In this document: one piece after another, positions 50,826 through 60,240 of the stretch
Numbering within the stretch: the stretch's first letter is position 1
How the letters are laid out: every line of letters starts with the position of its first letter
DNA from: Lentisphaerota bacterium
GTDB lineage: Bacteria; Verrucomicrobiota; Lentisphaeria; Victivallales; Victivallaceae
Direction: 5' to 3'
Assembly: GCA_015061575.1 (NCBI GenBank)
Contig: SUWF01000004.1
Span: 1-64,000 of the forward strand
DNA length: 64,000 bases
Translations under genes and position numbers: made by a program
The notes under the pieces: model-generated
Databases searched by the model: none
Seen by the model: only the letters and a program-made list of their open reading frames with translations
Told to the model about the DNA's origin: nothing

Positions 50826-51548
50826 TTATTTGAATATGGACTTGGCTGCAAAATAATTTTTCAGGATCACTTTAAGAATTTTCAGTGAATCGCTTACTGC
50901 TTTGAAATGCGTCCGGCTGTTTTTATACACCGTTTTTATTGGTACTTCACAAATCGGATAGATTTTGCCGTTGGCTGGATTACAGCACTCCCACAGCATA
51001 AGTGTTTCAAACTCAAAACCATCTCCCGGTTTATCCAGCAGTATTGCCATGAAAGATAACGGTATGCCCCGCAAGCCGCTCTGGGTATCGGATACCGGAC
51101 AATGCAAATATTTACGGAATAAATACCGACTTAAACAATTCCCCAGATAGTTACGCAGCGGAACACTTTTACAATCAAAACTGCGGCAGCCCAAAATCAA
51201 CGCTTCCGGATGTGTCTGCAAATGTTCTGAACAGGTAATTATATCTTCAGCACAGTGCTGACCATCGCAATCGGCAGTCACAACGCCCAATGCCTGCGGA
51301 AAATTTTTCAGCACATAAGCAAAAGCACTCTTCAAAGCCCGGCCTTTGCCCAAATTGCGTTCATGCCGGAGCAATATGCAGTTATCCAGCTTTTTAACTT
51401 GCTGAAAAATATCTTCTGCCGCCGCTGAACTACCGTCATCGATCACCAGACAGCGCAACCCATTCTGCCGGAGTTTTTGCAATAGTATCAGCAGTTCCGG
51501 TGGCGGGTTCAAAGCCGGAATCACCACCAGAAAGCGCGACAAATGCAT
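50826..51548 (-). CDS. Glycosyltransferase family 2
   Basis: 240 residues. RFLVVIPALNPPPELLILL and CLVIDDGSSAAAEDIF bind the nucleotide; VVTADCDGQH holds the D-x-D-like metal site; DTQSGLRGIPLSFM and GDGFEFETLML are typical of the dolichol-phosphate-mannose-synthase-like branch. No membrane helices. It overlaps the larC stop by one base, at the end of an otherwise unrelated operon. Confidence 0.88.
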   Translation of the reverse strand: MHLSRFLVVIPALNPPPELLILLQKLRQNGLRCLVIDDGSSAAAEDIFQQVKKLDNCILLRHERNLGKGRALKSAFAYVLKNFPQALGVVTADCDGQHCAEDIITCSEHLQTHPEALILGCRSFDCKSVPLRNYLGNCLSRYLFRKYLHCPVSDTQSGLRGIPLSFMAILLDKPGDGFEFETLMLWECCNPANGKIYPICEVPIKTVYKNSRTHFKAVSDSLKILKVILKNYFAAKSIFK

Positions 51549-52819
51549 TATTCGGCCACTCCGGCGAGCGCCGCATCAAAAACAGTTTTGACCGGAACAT
51601 TCTGCTCCGCCGCCAGTGCTTTGACGCTTTCGTATTCCGGATAAATGCGCACAATATCCTGCCAGCAGCACTTTTTGGCCCGCACGGTTCCGTAGATAGT
51701 CTTTACCGATACAGCTTCCCGGCTCATACAGCTGCGTTCCACCGGATAACGCCGGATGCCGATCGTACTGCTTTCAGCAAAAATGATCCGTTCCAACGTT
51801 GGCAGCGCTGCCGCCGGAGCAATCACCCGCAGCAGATAGGCCGGACGGTTCTTTTTCATAAAACACGGCGTAAAATGCACATCCCAAGCGCCGTTGGCCA
51901 GCAGTTTTTCCATCGTACAGCCCAACAGTTCGCCGCTGGTATCATCGATATTGCTTTCCATGACCCACACTTGATCTTGGCTGTTTTCGACAGCTTCTAT
52001 AAGCATGAGCCGCAACACGTTGGCCCGGCCGAAATCCCGTTTACCCACGCCGATACCCACTTTTTTGACCAGATATTTTTCCGGCAATTTATCCTGCGTC
52101 CGCAGCGCTGCGGCTATCGCCATGCCGGTCGGCGTGATCATTTCGCCCTGCACATCGATCTGCCGGAAAGGTATATCGTGCTGAATGGCCATATTCAGCA
52201 CCGCCGGAACCGGAATGGGCAACTCGCCATGCTGACATTTTACAAAGCCCCGACCTTCGGTCAGATTTTCCACCACGCAGCTGGTAATATCCAAATCGTC
52301 GATCAGCACCGCCGCCGCCACAATATCCACAATGGAGTCAACGGCGCCGACTTCGTGAAAATGTACTTCCTCTACCGGGCAACCGTGCGCTTGAGCTTCC
52401 GCTTCGGCTACGATCTGAAAAATCTTTCCGGCCAGACTCCGGGCCCGATCGGTCAACTCGGCATGGCTGATTATATGTTTGATCTCCGCCAGATTGCGGT
52501 GTTCGTGGTGATGGTCGTGATGATGGTGCTCGCAGTAATGGTCATCGTGGTGGTGATGGTCGTGATGGAGGTCATCGTCATGCTCGTGGTGATGATGCTT
52601 CAACTCGTGATCGCCGCCGTGGCAGAACACCTTGAACACTCCACCGGCGATCCCGTAAGATTTTCCCTGCCCGATCTGGCACTCAAATTCATCGTGCATG
52701 GGCAGCGTGGACAACGCTTTCAACAATTTTTCCCGGTTGCCGCCCAGCTCCAGCAAAGCGGCAACGGTCATATCGCCGGCGATCCCGGACGCACCTTCAA
52801 TATACAAACATCTGCTCAT
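51548..52819 (-). CDS. larC: LarC, nickel-pincer cofactor nickel insertase
   Basis: 423 residues. CLYIEGASGIAGDMTVAAL is the LarC N-terminus; EVHFHEVGAVDSIVDIVAAA and QGEMITPTGMAIAAAL are family motifs, and VWVMESNIDDTSGEL starts the C-terminal domain. LarC inserts nickel into the pyridinium bis-thiocarboxylate cofactor of lactate racemase-type enzymes. Between residues 74 and 108 lies an insert made largely of His and Asp, probably a nickel store. The gene is one uninterrupted frame, unlike the frameshifted larC of some lactobacilli. larA, larB and larE are not in the window. Confidence 0.93.
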   Translation of the reverse strand: MSRCLYIEGASGIAGDMTVAALLELGGNREKLLKALSTLPMHDEFECQIGQGKSYGIAGGVFKVFCHGGDHELKHHHHEHDDDLHHDHHHHDDHYCEHHHHDHHHEHRNLAEIKHIISHAELTDRARSLAGKIFQIVAEAEAQAHGCPVEEVHFHEVGAVDSIVDIVAAAVLIDDLDITSCVVENLTEGRGFVKCQHGELPIPVPAVLNMAIQHDIPFRQIDVQGEMITPTGMAIAAALRTQDKLPEKYLVKKVGIGVGKRDFGRANVLRLMLIEAVENSQDQVWVMESNIDDTSGELLGCTMEKLLANGAWDVHFTPCFMKKNRPAYLLRVIAPAAALPTLERIIFAESSTIGIRRYPVERSCMSREAVSVKTIYGTVRAKKCCWQDIVRIYPEYESVKALAAEQNVPVKTVFDAALAGVAE

Positions 52820-52822
52820 ATC

Positions 52823-53725
52823 TTACCCTTTGGTATTCAATGCATATAACACAATCGCTCCAAACATCATCACTGCGGCCAGCCCTTTAAGCAGCCAGAC
52901 CGAAGCACTGGCTTTCTGCTCCAATGCCTGCCAGCCGGCCCAACTCAACCCCACGCCCAACAGTACTGAAATCACTCCTCTGCTGGCCTGCAAAACATTG
53001 CCGAACGCTGCCCCCACAATGCCGAAACACACATAGAGTCCCAGCATGGAAACCACCCAGCATAATGCCTGCGGGATCGCCCCCCGGAGCATTTTCCGTT
53101 CGATCCGGCACTTTTTCATCAGCAGCGCCGCCCCGACACCGCTTACAATGTAATTGACAATAAAGCCGCTTACGCCGCCAGCGATCGTATTTTCTGCTTG
53201 CATATTTTCAACCACCATCTGCACGCCCAGATCAGAAAAACAATAGCCGATCAATGCCAGAAATATATACCCCATACCGCTCCAATTCAAGCGGCCTTTC
53301 TGATAATTTATCAATACTCCGGCGACTACTGCCACAGCCATTGCCGCCAGCTGTACCGCCGAAAAGCGACTCCCGAAACAAACAAATGCCAGCAGCGCAA
53401 TGATCACGATTTTCAGCCCCATAAGCGAGGCGATCCGGCTGGATTCAATATACTTCTGAGCCGAAAAAAATCCCCAATGCCCCACCACCAGCCCGGCATC
53501 GGTCAGCAATATGCTCCCGGCCATGTGCCAGGTGAACAGATTTTTTGTCAGCAAAAAAAATGGTGCCGCCAGCAAAGCGATCAAGCCCACCACGACCAGC
53601 GAGGCAACGGTCAGCTGCAAGGAGTTGCCGTACCGCTGCAAAAAATATCTGCCGCCAATATAGGAACATGACTGCATCAACGCCGCCAGTAAACCGCTGC
53701 AGATACCGATCGCCATGGGGGTCAT
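52823..53725 (-). CDS. EamA/DMT-family transporter
   Basis: 300 residues with ten predicted membrane helices in two similar halves of five, the layout of EamA transporters. A Gln- and Ser-containing first helix (GLLAALMQSCSYIGGRY) and the repeat start at SGMGYIFLALIGYCFSDLG are visible. The substrate is unknown. Start overlaps the prfA stop as ATGA; larC follows after 3 bases, so a nickel-related or cofactor-related export role is possible but speculative. Confidence 0.8.
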   Translation of the reverse strand: MTPMAIGICSGLLAALMQSCSYIGGRYFLQRYGNSLQLTVASLVVVGLIALLAAPFFLLTKNLFTWHMAGSILLTDAGLVVGHWGFFSAQKYIESSRIASLMGLKIVIIALLAFVCFGSRFSAVQLAAMAVAVVAGVLINYQKGRLNWSGMGYIFLALIGYCFSDLGVQMVVENMQAENTIAGGVSGFIVNYIVSGVGAALLMKKCRIERKMLRGAIPQALCWVVSMLGLYVCFGIVGAAFGNVLQASRGVISVLLGVGLSWAGWQALEQKASASVWLLKGLAAVMMFGAIVLYALNTKG

Positions 53726-54807
53726 TTCTGCAATTCCTCAAAGCGCATTTCACTGTCGATCGCCATGATCGGATCGATCACCCGCTCAAATTCGCCTTCC
53801 ATGATCGAAGGCAAATCAAAACTGCTGACGTTGTAACGGTGATCAGTCACCCGGTTTTGCGGAAAATTATAGGTGCGGATGCGTTCGCTGCGGTCGCCGG
53901 TACCGATCTGCGATTGTTTATCGGCAGATTGTTTGGCTGCTTCTTCAGCTTGCCTGGCTTCCAGCAGCCGGGCGTACAAAATACGCAATGCGATCTCTTT
54001 GTTGCGGTGCTGGCTTTTTTCCTGCTGACTGGCGACCGAAAGTCCGGTGGGCAGATAAGTTACCCGCACGGCACTGTCGGTAGTATTCACACTCTGGCCG
54101 CCGGGGCCGCTGGAGCGGAAAACATCAAAACGCAAATCTTCGGGGCGGATATTGATTTCTACCGCTTCGGCTTCCGGCATGATCGCCACGGTCACCGTTG
54201 AAGTATGCACCCGGCCCGCAGCTTCGGTCACCGGAACCCGCTGCACCCGGTGGACGCCGCTTTCAAACTTCATGTGCATATAAACGTCATCGCCGGATAG
54301 CGAAAAGGATACATTTTTTATGCCGCCAAGCTCGCTGGAGTTTTCTTCCAGCAACTCCACTTTCCAGCCTTTGCTTTCGGCATAGCGCATATATGCCCGG
54401 CAGAGTTCTCCGGCAAACAAAGCTGCTTCGTCGCCACCGGCAGCGGGGCGGATCTCCACGATGATGTTCCGGGAATCATTTTCATCCGGCGGCAGCAGGG
54501 CTTGCCGGACTTTATTTTCCAAATCTGCACATTCACTGCGCAGACTTTCCAGATCGCCCTGGGCAAGTTCCAGCAAATCCTCGTCATTTTCCTCGCTCAG
54601 GAGCAGTTCATTTTCGCTGATTTCCTCCAGAGCTTTCTGCCAGCGCCGGAAATTTTCAAACAAGCCCTTGAGTTTGCGGTGTTCCTGAGAAACACTTTTC
54701 AGCTCAGCACTTTTTTGATATATCGCCGGATCAGCCAGCTTGTTTTCCAACTCGCTTGCCCGCTGCTGCAATCTCTCCACATGTGCTGCAATATCGCCGG
54801 GAGTCAT
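53722..54807 (-). CDS. prfA: Peptide chain release factor 1
   Basis: 361 residues, full length. VQRVPVTEAAGRVHTS contains the PxT tripeptide (residues 192-194) that reads UAG/UAA, as in RF1 and not RF2. SSGPGGQSVNTTDSAVR holds the GGQ motif (236-238) that triggers peptidyl-tRNA hydrolysis. Coiled-coil domain 1 lies in residues 5-100. It follows rpmE, a common pairing in bacteria. Confidence 0.98.
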   Translation of the reverse strand: MTPGDIAAHVERLQQRASELENKLADPAIYQKSAELKSVSQEHRKLKGLFENFRRWQKALEEISENELLLSEENDEDLLELAQGDLESLRSECADLENKVRQALLPPDENDSRNIIVEIRPAAGGDEAALFAGELCRAYMRYAESKGWKVELLEENSSELGGIKNVSFSLSGDDVYMHMKFESGVHRVQRVPVTEAAGRVHTSTVTVAIMPEAEAVEINIRPEDLRFDVFRSSGPGGQSVNTTDSAVRVTYLPTGLSVASQQEKSQHRNKEIALRILYARLLEARQAEEAAKQSADKQSQIGTGDRSERIRTYNFPQNRVTDHRYNVSSFDLPSIMEGEFERVIDPIMAIDSEMRFEELQK

Positions 54808-54843
54808 ATTCTAACAACTTTCTTTACTTCAATACAGGTAACA

Positions 54844-54878
54844 AAAAATCCCGCATACTTCATTGGAAGTACCGGGAT
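54844..54878 (-). terminator. Terminator after rpmE
   Basis: On the minus strand ATCCCG and TACTTC pair with GAAGTA and CGGGAT around a CAAT loop, and a T-run follows. It may attenuate transcription between rpmE and prfA. Confidence 0.75.
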
Positions 54879-54936
54879 CTTTAACTCCGGCAGTGCCGTC
54901 ACCGGCAACTGACGAACCCAAGTGATAAGCTCAAAC

Positions 54937-55143
54937 TCAGTCGGCTTTCTTGCCGTAACGCTTGTTGAACTTGTCGATACGGCCTGCCGTGTCAACAAAC
55001 TTCTGCTTACCGGTAAAGAACGGGTGGCACTTCGCGCAGATACCGACCTTGTATTCGGGACGGGTGGAATTGATTTCCCAGATCTCACCGCAAGCGCAAA
55101 TCACTTTGGCCGGGCCGTAATTCGGATGGATATCCTGTTTCAT
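54937..55143 (-). CDS. rpmE: 50S ribosomal protein L31
   Basis: 68 residues: [20 protein letters not shown] is the L31 start, and Cys16, Cys18, Cys36 and Cys39 form the zinc-binding set of the C+ type. [20 protein letters not shown] is fully conserved in character. Expressed from the promoter at 55206-55234. Confidence 0.98.
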   Translation of the reverse strand: MKQDIHPNYGPAKVICACGEIWEINSTRPEYKVGICAKCHPFFTGKQKFVDTAGRIDKFNKRYGKKAD

Positions 55144-55205
55144 TCTCTCTCTCCAAAAGTTTATATAGTTGAAATTTCAAATACAATCCTATCTTGTAAG
55201 CGTTA

Positions 55206-55234
55206 AATATACCACCAAATTCTGATTTTTTCAA
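55206..55234 (-). promoter_or_regulatory. Promoter of rpmE
   Basis: Minus strand: TTGAAA (55229-55234), 17 bases, TATATT (55206-55211). The leader contains a perfect palindrome TTGAAATTTCAA (55169-55180), which may be a regulatory site. Confidence 0.75.
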
Positions 55235-55319
55235 GTTTAAAAGCTTTTTTTTTTGCAAAACAACCGCTTTGGTATTATTTTAATGTAAAATAAGATGTCA
55301 AAACAACAGGATTCCCAAT

Positions 55320-56144
55320 ATGAAAAGCTGCAACAATTTGTTTACTTCCGACAGTTATGATACACCTGAAAATGTGCCGCACGCCTTTATGGATAATCTG
55401 CTGCTGCGCAGCCGCTGGTATTTTTACTGGAAAAATTTCGGTATTTTTGTCCGCACCGGCAAGTGCGGCCAGCGGGGAGAACTTGATGCTTACAATCAGG
55501 TGGAGTTTTCCAACGGCAATACCAGATTGCTGGAAGCGGTCGGCGGAAAACTGCACTTACGCGGCTTGAACAATATTGATAAACTCAACGGACAGCCCGC
55601 CGTGATCGTGGCCAACCACATGAGTTTGTTGGAAACAGCTTTGCTGCACTCAGTCATGCGCAGCCGGATCGACTTTACGTTTGTCATCAAGCGTTCGCTG
55701 TTCGATGTCAAATACTTTGGCGATATTATGCGCAGCTTGGAAGCTATCGGCGTTGACCGGGTCAATCCGCGGGATGACTTCAAAGTGGTTTTGACCGAAG
55801 GAAAAGAACGGCTCAGCCGCGGCAAATCCATCGTATTATTTCCGCAGGCCACCCGCAGCGAAGCGTTTATCCCCGAAAAATTCAACACCATCGGCATCAA
55901 GCTGGCCAAAGCAGCCGGGGTTCCGGTGCTGCCGCTGGCACTGAAAACCGATTTTCTCGGCAACGGCAAATTGCTCCGGGATATGGGGCCGGTACATCGC
56001 AACCGGGAGGTTTACTTTGAATTTGCCGAACCGGTGATGGTCACTGACAGCGGTAAAGAGCTGCACGAAAATATTATTGCTTTTATCCAGTCCCGGCTGC
56101 AAAGCTGGTATGCTGCTGAAGGACGCACTCCGCCGACAGCGTAA
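55320..56144 (+). CDS. PlsC-like acyltransferase
   Basis: 274 residues. VIVANHMSLLETALL is the acyltransferase motif I and IVLFPQATRSEAF is motif III, with IGVDRVNPRDD between them. The usual NH-x4-D reads NH-x4-E here, and FPEGTRS reads FPQATRS, so it is a divergent member. It should acylate lysophosphatidic acid or a related acceptor at the membrane. No signal peptide. The ribosome-binding site is weak (AGGA). Confidence 0.82.
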   Translation: MKSCNNLFTSDSYDTPENVPHAFMDNLLLRSRWYFYWKNFGIFVRTGKCGQRGELDAYNQVEFSNGNTRLLEAVGGKLHLRGLNNIDKLNGQPAVIVANHMSLLETALLHSVMRSRIDFTFVIKRSLFDVKYFGDIMRSLEAIGVDRVNPRDDFKVVLTEGKERLSRGKSIVLFPQATRSEAFIPEKFNTIGIKLAKAAGVPVLPLALKTDFLGNGKLLRDMGPVHRNREVYFEFAEPVMVTDSGKELHENIIAFIQSRLQSWYAAEGRTPPTA

Positions 56145-56153
56145 AGTTAACTG

Positions 56154-56945
56154 TTATTGCGTTACCGGTAATTGGTGCAACAGTTCGTAAGCTTCGGCAA
56201 AATTGCGCTGCAAATGCTCAGCGCAGTGCGCATCGGCACTGACCACGATCGGAATCTTGCGCCGGAGCGCTTCCTGCAGGATATCCGCTCCGGGATACGG
56301 CTCGGCGCACGGTTTGAACCAGCCGGACGTATTCAGCTCGATCGCACCGGAGTGTTTTTGCACTGCATCCAATATTTTTACGGCATGATCATAATATAAT
56401 GAATTATCGATCATGCCGAATTTTTTGGGCAGATCCAAATGGCCCAGAAAGGTAAACACTCCACATTCAGCAGCACCCTGCAATTTCTGATAATACTGTT
56501 GACAGATCGCTGCTTTTTCTTCTTCGCTCAAAGGCAGCCAATCTTCCCGGGCATGATCAACCGAAAAAACTCCGCAGTAATGCACCGACCCGATCAGATA
56601 ATCAAACGGATACTCTTTCAGCCGGGCGGCCACCTGAGCAATATTTTCAAAGAAAAAGTCCACTTCCAGCCCCAGTTTGAGCTGAAAATCATCATCTTCA
56701 TATTTTTGCTTGAGCTGCAGCAGACTATCCACATACTCATTCAGGCGGCCGTGATCCATTGTCCACTCCCGATAATCAGTATTATCGTAAGGTACTTCGG
56801 CCCAGTGATCGGATATACCTAAAACTTTCACATGGCTTTTTTTTCCGGCAATGACCATATCCTCCAAAGAATCAGCGCCATCGCTGAAAACACTGTGATT
56901 GTGCAAAGAATATCCGCAACCCGGCCCGGGAAAAGTAAATTTCAT
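56154..56945 (-). CDS. PHP-domain phosphatase (histidinol-phosphatase-like)
   Basis: 263 residues. YSLHNHSVFSDGADSLEDM carries the first PHP metal motif (HxH...D), LGISDHW the second, LGLEVDFF the third, LIGSVHYCG the fourth and VSADAHCAEHL the last. This set fits monofunctional HisK-type histidinol phosphatases, though other phosphoesters are possible. No other his genes are near. Followed upstream by the small secreted protein at 56961, 15 bases away. Confidence 0.85.
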   Translation of the reverse strand: MKFTFPGPGCGYSLHNHSVFSDGADSLEDMVIAGKKSHVKVLGISDHWAEVPYDNTDYREWTMDHGRLNEYVDSLLQLKQKYEDDDFQLKLGLEVDFFFENIAQVAARLKEYPFDYLIGSVHYCGVFSVDHAREDWLPLSEEEKAAICQQYYQKLQGAAECGVFTFLGHLDLPKKFGMIDNSLYYDHAVKILDAVQKHSGAIELNTSGWFKPCAEPYPGADILQEALRRKIPIVVSADAHCAEHLQRNFAEAYELLHQLPVTQ

Positions 56946-56960
56946 AAAAACACCCCGTTC

Positions 56961-57446
56961 TTATTTTTTGCTGCTGTCCCAAGCGGCCTGCTTTAAGGTC
57001 AAGTTAAAAGTACTGCCGCTGAATTTATAATTTTTATTGCCCTGCTCCGGATAATAAAGAGCATGAATAACTATCGTGTAGGTTCCCGGCAGCCAGTTGA
57101 CGGTGGAAAATTGCCGCTCCACGCTGTGTTCTTCCACCCGGGGAAACCAAGCCCAGGGCGCCAATTCTGCAGCATCGTAGCCGGAATCACTTTTGTGCGG
57201 GGTGAATTTGAGCCTGGCATTTTCAAAAACCTTCCCGCTGTCTTTGCGATAAACAAAAAGCCGGGTGGCATGAAAAAAGAACGGCTTGCGGGACTTGCTG
57301 GAAATTTTTACTTTGATCGTATCTCCCACCGCCGGAGAAGAATTCAAAACTTGGCCCGTCAAATACAAATAAGGCCGTTCGTCCGCACCATGAACATTCC
57401 AGACAACTGAAGACACCAGCAACATCAACACTGCATAATATTTCAT
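56961..57446 (-). CDS. Small secreted protein, unknown function
   Basis: 161 residues with a signal peptide (cut near VHGAD). The body has alternating beta strands (YLYLTGQVLNSSPAVGDTI, RLFVYRKDSGKVF, GTYTIVIHALYYPEQG), as in Ig-like or intracellular-proteinase-inhibitor folds. No family recognised. Preceded by AGGAGG and a promoter candidate, TTGGTA with a TATATT box, in the 57447-57519 gap. Confidence 0.65.
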   Translation of the reverse strand: MKYYAVLMLLVSSVVWNVHGADERPYLYLTGQVLNSSPAVGDTIKVKISSKSRKPFFFHATRLFVYRKDSGKVFENARLKFTPHKSDSGYDAAELAPWAWFPRVEEHSVERQFSTVNWLPGTYTIVIHALYYPEQGNKNYKFSGSTFNLTLKQAAWDSSKK

Positions 57447-57519
57447 AAAAACAACCTCCTGATCTTATAACGATCCTGTTTCCGATAATATATACTTGTT
57501 TTTATAAAAATACCAACAT

Positions 57520-59481
57520 TCAACGCTGATTTTTCCGCTGCTTGCCGTAACGCATCCCGGCGGCTGGAACCAGCGGCTTTAAGTTTGACCGCAAATAAAA
57601 ACTGCTCAACTTCCGGTAACCGGCAGCTTGCATAAGCTCATCCCAGTTGGCCGGCAGTTCGATCCTGATCGATACATAACCTCCGCCCGGCAGACACATG
57701 GTCTTGTTGCGGCTGGCATCGCCGGTGATCAATATGGCGGTTTTGCCTCCGCTCATCACCGGGACAGTTTCCAACTCCTTTTTGCCGCTCCACTTCAGCC
57801 AGGGCGGCACCGCAGTAGCAGCAGCGGATTCTTTGCGCCCGATCCGGGCGGTGTGCTGTGCCAAAGATATATTGCGGGAGCTGCGGGCACTGCCGGGATT
57901 GCCCCAATAATTGGCGTAAGCCCGCTCCGCCAGCGGCTGGCGTGCGGTGGCAATCAAAGCTTTTTCCAAAGCACTTTTACTGCGGAATTTTTTGGCCAGA
58001 TCCCGGGCCACATATTCCGTTATCAATATTGTCCGGTAAACAAACGGAGTGCCGCTGCCCAGCGCAAACTGTTGTTTTTCCACTGCATCCCAGGCGATCA
58101 TTTCCATGATTTTCTGCGGATCATCTGTCGCCGGAGCCAGATTGTTGCCCCAATTCAAAGCTGAACCAGCCGTCAGAACATTGTCGTTGAGCTGATAGCC
58201 CTGCTGCATGTGATAAGGGCGCCAGGCAAGCGCAACCGCTGCCGCTTCGTCCTCGGCCATGCACCACGGCATAAGATAGCCAAAAGTTCCCATCCGGTTG
58301 CTTTTGATATGGTATCCGGCCAAATTGATCATAGCCAGATTGATAAAACGCCCGATCTGGGCGTTGCGCATATTGCTGATCATACCTTGCGAACAATCCA
58401 GTTCCAGCTGCCTTGCCAGCGGACCATTGATCCAGCAATAGGGCGTCCAACCGTGCGTACTGGCCAACGTCCGGCGGAAATTACCGTCACATAACGCCTT
58501 GGTAAAAGCGATCAATATGGGCATAAACTCCGGCGGACACCCGGCCATAACGCCATTGACCGCCACTAATTTAATTGTCGCTTTGCGGTAAGCTGGCGGT
58601 ATTGCTGCAATCACATGTTCCGGCGGCAGATCGGTATATTTAAGAAACTCCTCCACCCGGCTTGGCGTCGGCGGCACAATGGGCAGGCCGTCACTCCAGT
58701 TGTTATCAGCAAAATATTGGTTGACTTCAGCCGGGCTGCCCTTGAACACCCGTCCGGCGCTGCCGGATAAAACGGAGGCAGCGGCTTTTATCTCCTGCTC
58801 TGTAAAATTACCGGTCAACGCCTTGATTATTTGCGGATACAATACTTTGCGGGTATTTTGCAGCAATTCTTCACGGGTGTGACTGGCAAATGCGCCCGGA
58901 TATTCCGCCACCCGGGGTACCGGCACTCCGGCAATAGCACCCGCTAAAACTGCTTGCTGGCTGAATCCCGGAGCGGCGATCATCACCGCTGGAATATTTT
59001 CGTACTCCGCTGCAATACATGAACCCATTTCTTTGGGAGTGCAAAGCCCGCAGCCGCCGTTGCCGGAAATGACCGCATTGACCTTGAATTGGCGCAATTT
59101 CCGGACAAATTCATCTTTCTGACGGCGGATAACTCCCGGTCCCGGCCACGGCCCGGCCGAACCGATCTCATTCAACAGCAGCACCTTGGCGGTCGGATAA
59201 TTTTTCATGATCAAGCGTTTAAGCTCCGGATGCGTGATCGAAGCCATAAAACTGCCGCCCACCAGCGCAATGGTCTTACCAGCCAAGGTGGCTAATCTGG
59301 GCGCCTGCCGGATTTTTTTGATCGACTGTTCGCCCACCGGGCTCAAGACTGTATCTGCCGATTCATTGCCGCTGCTGCCGGGCAATCGGCACACGCCAAC
59401 GGTGCTGCATGTTTCAGTTCCGGATAAACATCCCATCACCCCCAGCAGCACAATGGCTGTCAGTAAAGTTTTTTTCTGCAT
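57520..59481 (-). CDS. UGSC-family lipoprotein (cysteine form)
   Basis: 653 residues. Lipoprotein signal with lipobox VMGC. Residues about 65-235 resemble the UGSC-motif domain: VNAVISGNGGCGLCTPKEMG places C-G-L-C where selenoproteins of this family have U-G-S-C. From about 250 a second conserved part begins (NQYFADNNWSDGLPIVPPTP), often fused or adjacent to UGSC domains. No in-frame TGA or selenocysteine is needed. Biochemical role unknown; thiol redox chemistry is implied by the C-x2-C. Exported, which is unusual for the family. Confidence 0.72.
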   Translation of the reverse strand: MQKKTLLTAIVLLGVMGCLSGTETCSTVGVCRLPGSSGNESADTVLSPVGEQSIKKIRQAPRLATLAGKTIALVGGSFMASITHPELKRLIMKNYPTAKVLLLNEIGSAGPWPGPGVIRRQKDEFVRKLRQFKVNAVISGNGGCGLCTPKEMGSCIAAEYENIPAVMIAAPGFSQQAVLAGAIAGVPVPRVAEYPGAFASHTREELLQNTRKVLYPQIIKALTGNFTEQEIKAAASVLSGSAGRVFKGSPAEVNQYFADNNWSDGLPIVPPTPSRVEEFLKYTDLPPEHVIAAIPPAYRKATIKLVAVNGVMAGCPPEFMPILIAFTKALCDGNFRRTLASTHGWTPYCWINGPLARQLELDCSQGMISNMRNAQIGRFINLAMINLAGYHIKSNRMGTFGYLMPWCMAEDEAAAVALAWRPYHMQQGYQLNDNVLTAGSALNWGNNLAPATDDPQKIMEMIAWDAVEKQQFALGSGTPFVYRTILITEYVARDLAKKFRSKSALEKALIATARQPLAERAYANYWGNPGSARSSRNISLAQHTARIGRKESAAATAVPPWLKWSGKKELETVPVMSGGKTAILITGDASRNKTMCLPGGGYVSIRIELPANWDELMQAAGYRKLSSFYLRSNLKPLVPAAGMRYGKQRKNQR

Positions 59482-59588
59482 AAAATAAATCCTTCCTGAG
59501 TTTGTTACAATTACAATAAGATCAACGTTTGTGAAGGTGATTTTATTTTATGCAATGCAATGATCCGGCGAAAATTACCGGCTTATCA

Positions 59589-60224
59589 TCAACTTTTGTC
59601 AGCCGTTTTACGGGGACGGCAGCCGACGGCATTTTGCAGCTGTTTGATCAGAAAACCTACCAATACTGCCGCAATCAAAGTGCCTTCCCTCACGCCGGTT
59701 ATGTTTTGAAAAAATATCAGCGAAAAAATTATTGCCGACAATACGATCGAAGAATCAAAGCAGATCTTGACCACCCCGAATGGCCATTTATACTCCTGCG
59801 CCAATACCCGGATGAAACCATCCCCCGGCATCAGCGAAATGTTGGCGCTGAGCTGACAGCTGATCCCGGCGGCTAAAAAGCAGCACCCCATGATCACTTC
59901 CGCCAATCTCAACAAATAATTTTCCGGAATATAAAATCCCGTCAGAAACATCCCCAAATCAATAAAAAAGCCGAACACCAGCAAAGTCGGCAGCTGCAGC
60001 AGTTCCCGCCACGGATAACGCCGTTTGAGCAGCAGCATCTGCCCGGCAATAAAAAATATATTTATTACCACTGTCGCCATGCCCAGCGTCCACGGCAAGA
60101 CAAAAGTTGTAACATACGGAAGACTGGTTATCGGCGACGTCCCCAGCTCCGGACGGGTGGAAAGCGCCACCCCCAGACCGGCCAATACCAGTCCGAGCAG
60201 AAAAAGACTCAAACGTTTCAGCAT
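59589..60224 (-). CDS. YczE/YitT-like membrane protein
   Basis: 211 residues with five or six membrane helices. LGLVLAGLGVALSTRPELGTSPITSLPYV is the characteristic start of this family, here given only by its pattern of LGT-P after the first helix, and LMPGDGF in the middle is a second conserved loop. Function unknown. It lies 16 bases after the small membrane gene and is probably co-transcribed from the promoter at 60546-60574. Confidence 0.75.
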   Translation of the reverse strand: MLKRLSLFLLGLVLAGLGVALSTRPELGTSPITSLPYVTTFVLPWTLGMATVVINIFFIAGQMLLLKRRYPWRELLQLPTLLVFGFFIDLGMFLTGFYIPENYLLRLAEVIMGCCFLAAGISCQLSANISLMPGDGFIRVLAQEYKWPFGVVKICFDSSIVLSAIIFSLIFFQNITGVREGTLIAAVLVGFLIKQLQNAVGCRPRKTADKS

Positions 60225-60240
60225 ATTGTTAAGGAACTGA

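Noticed and set aside
52480-52620. Tandem-repeat or CRISPR-like pattern of GTGATGGTCGTG-type units
   Set aside because: The repeats encode the His/Asp-rich insert of LarC in frame and have no regular spacers.
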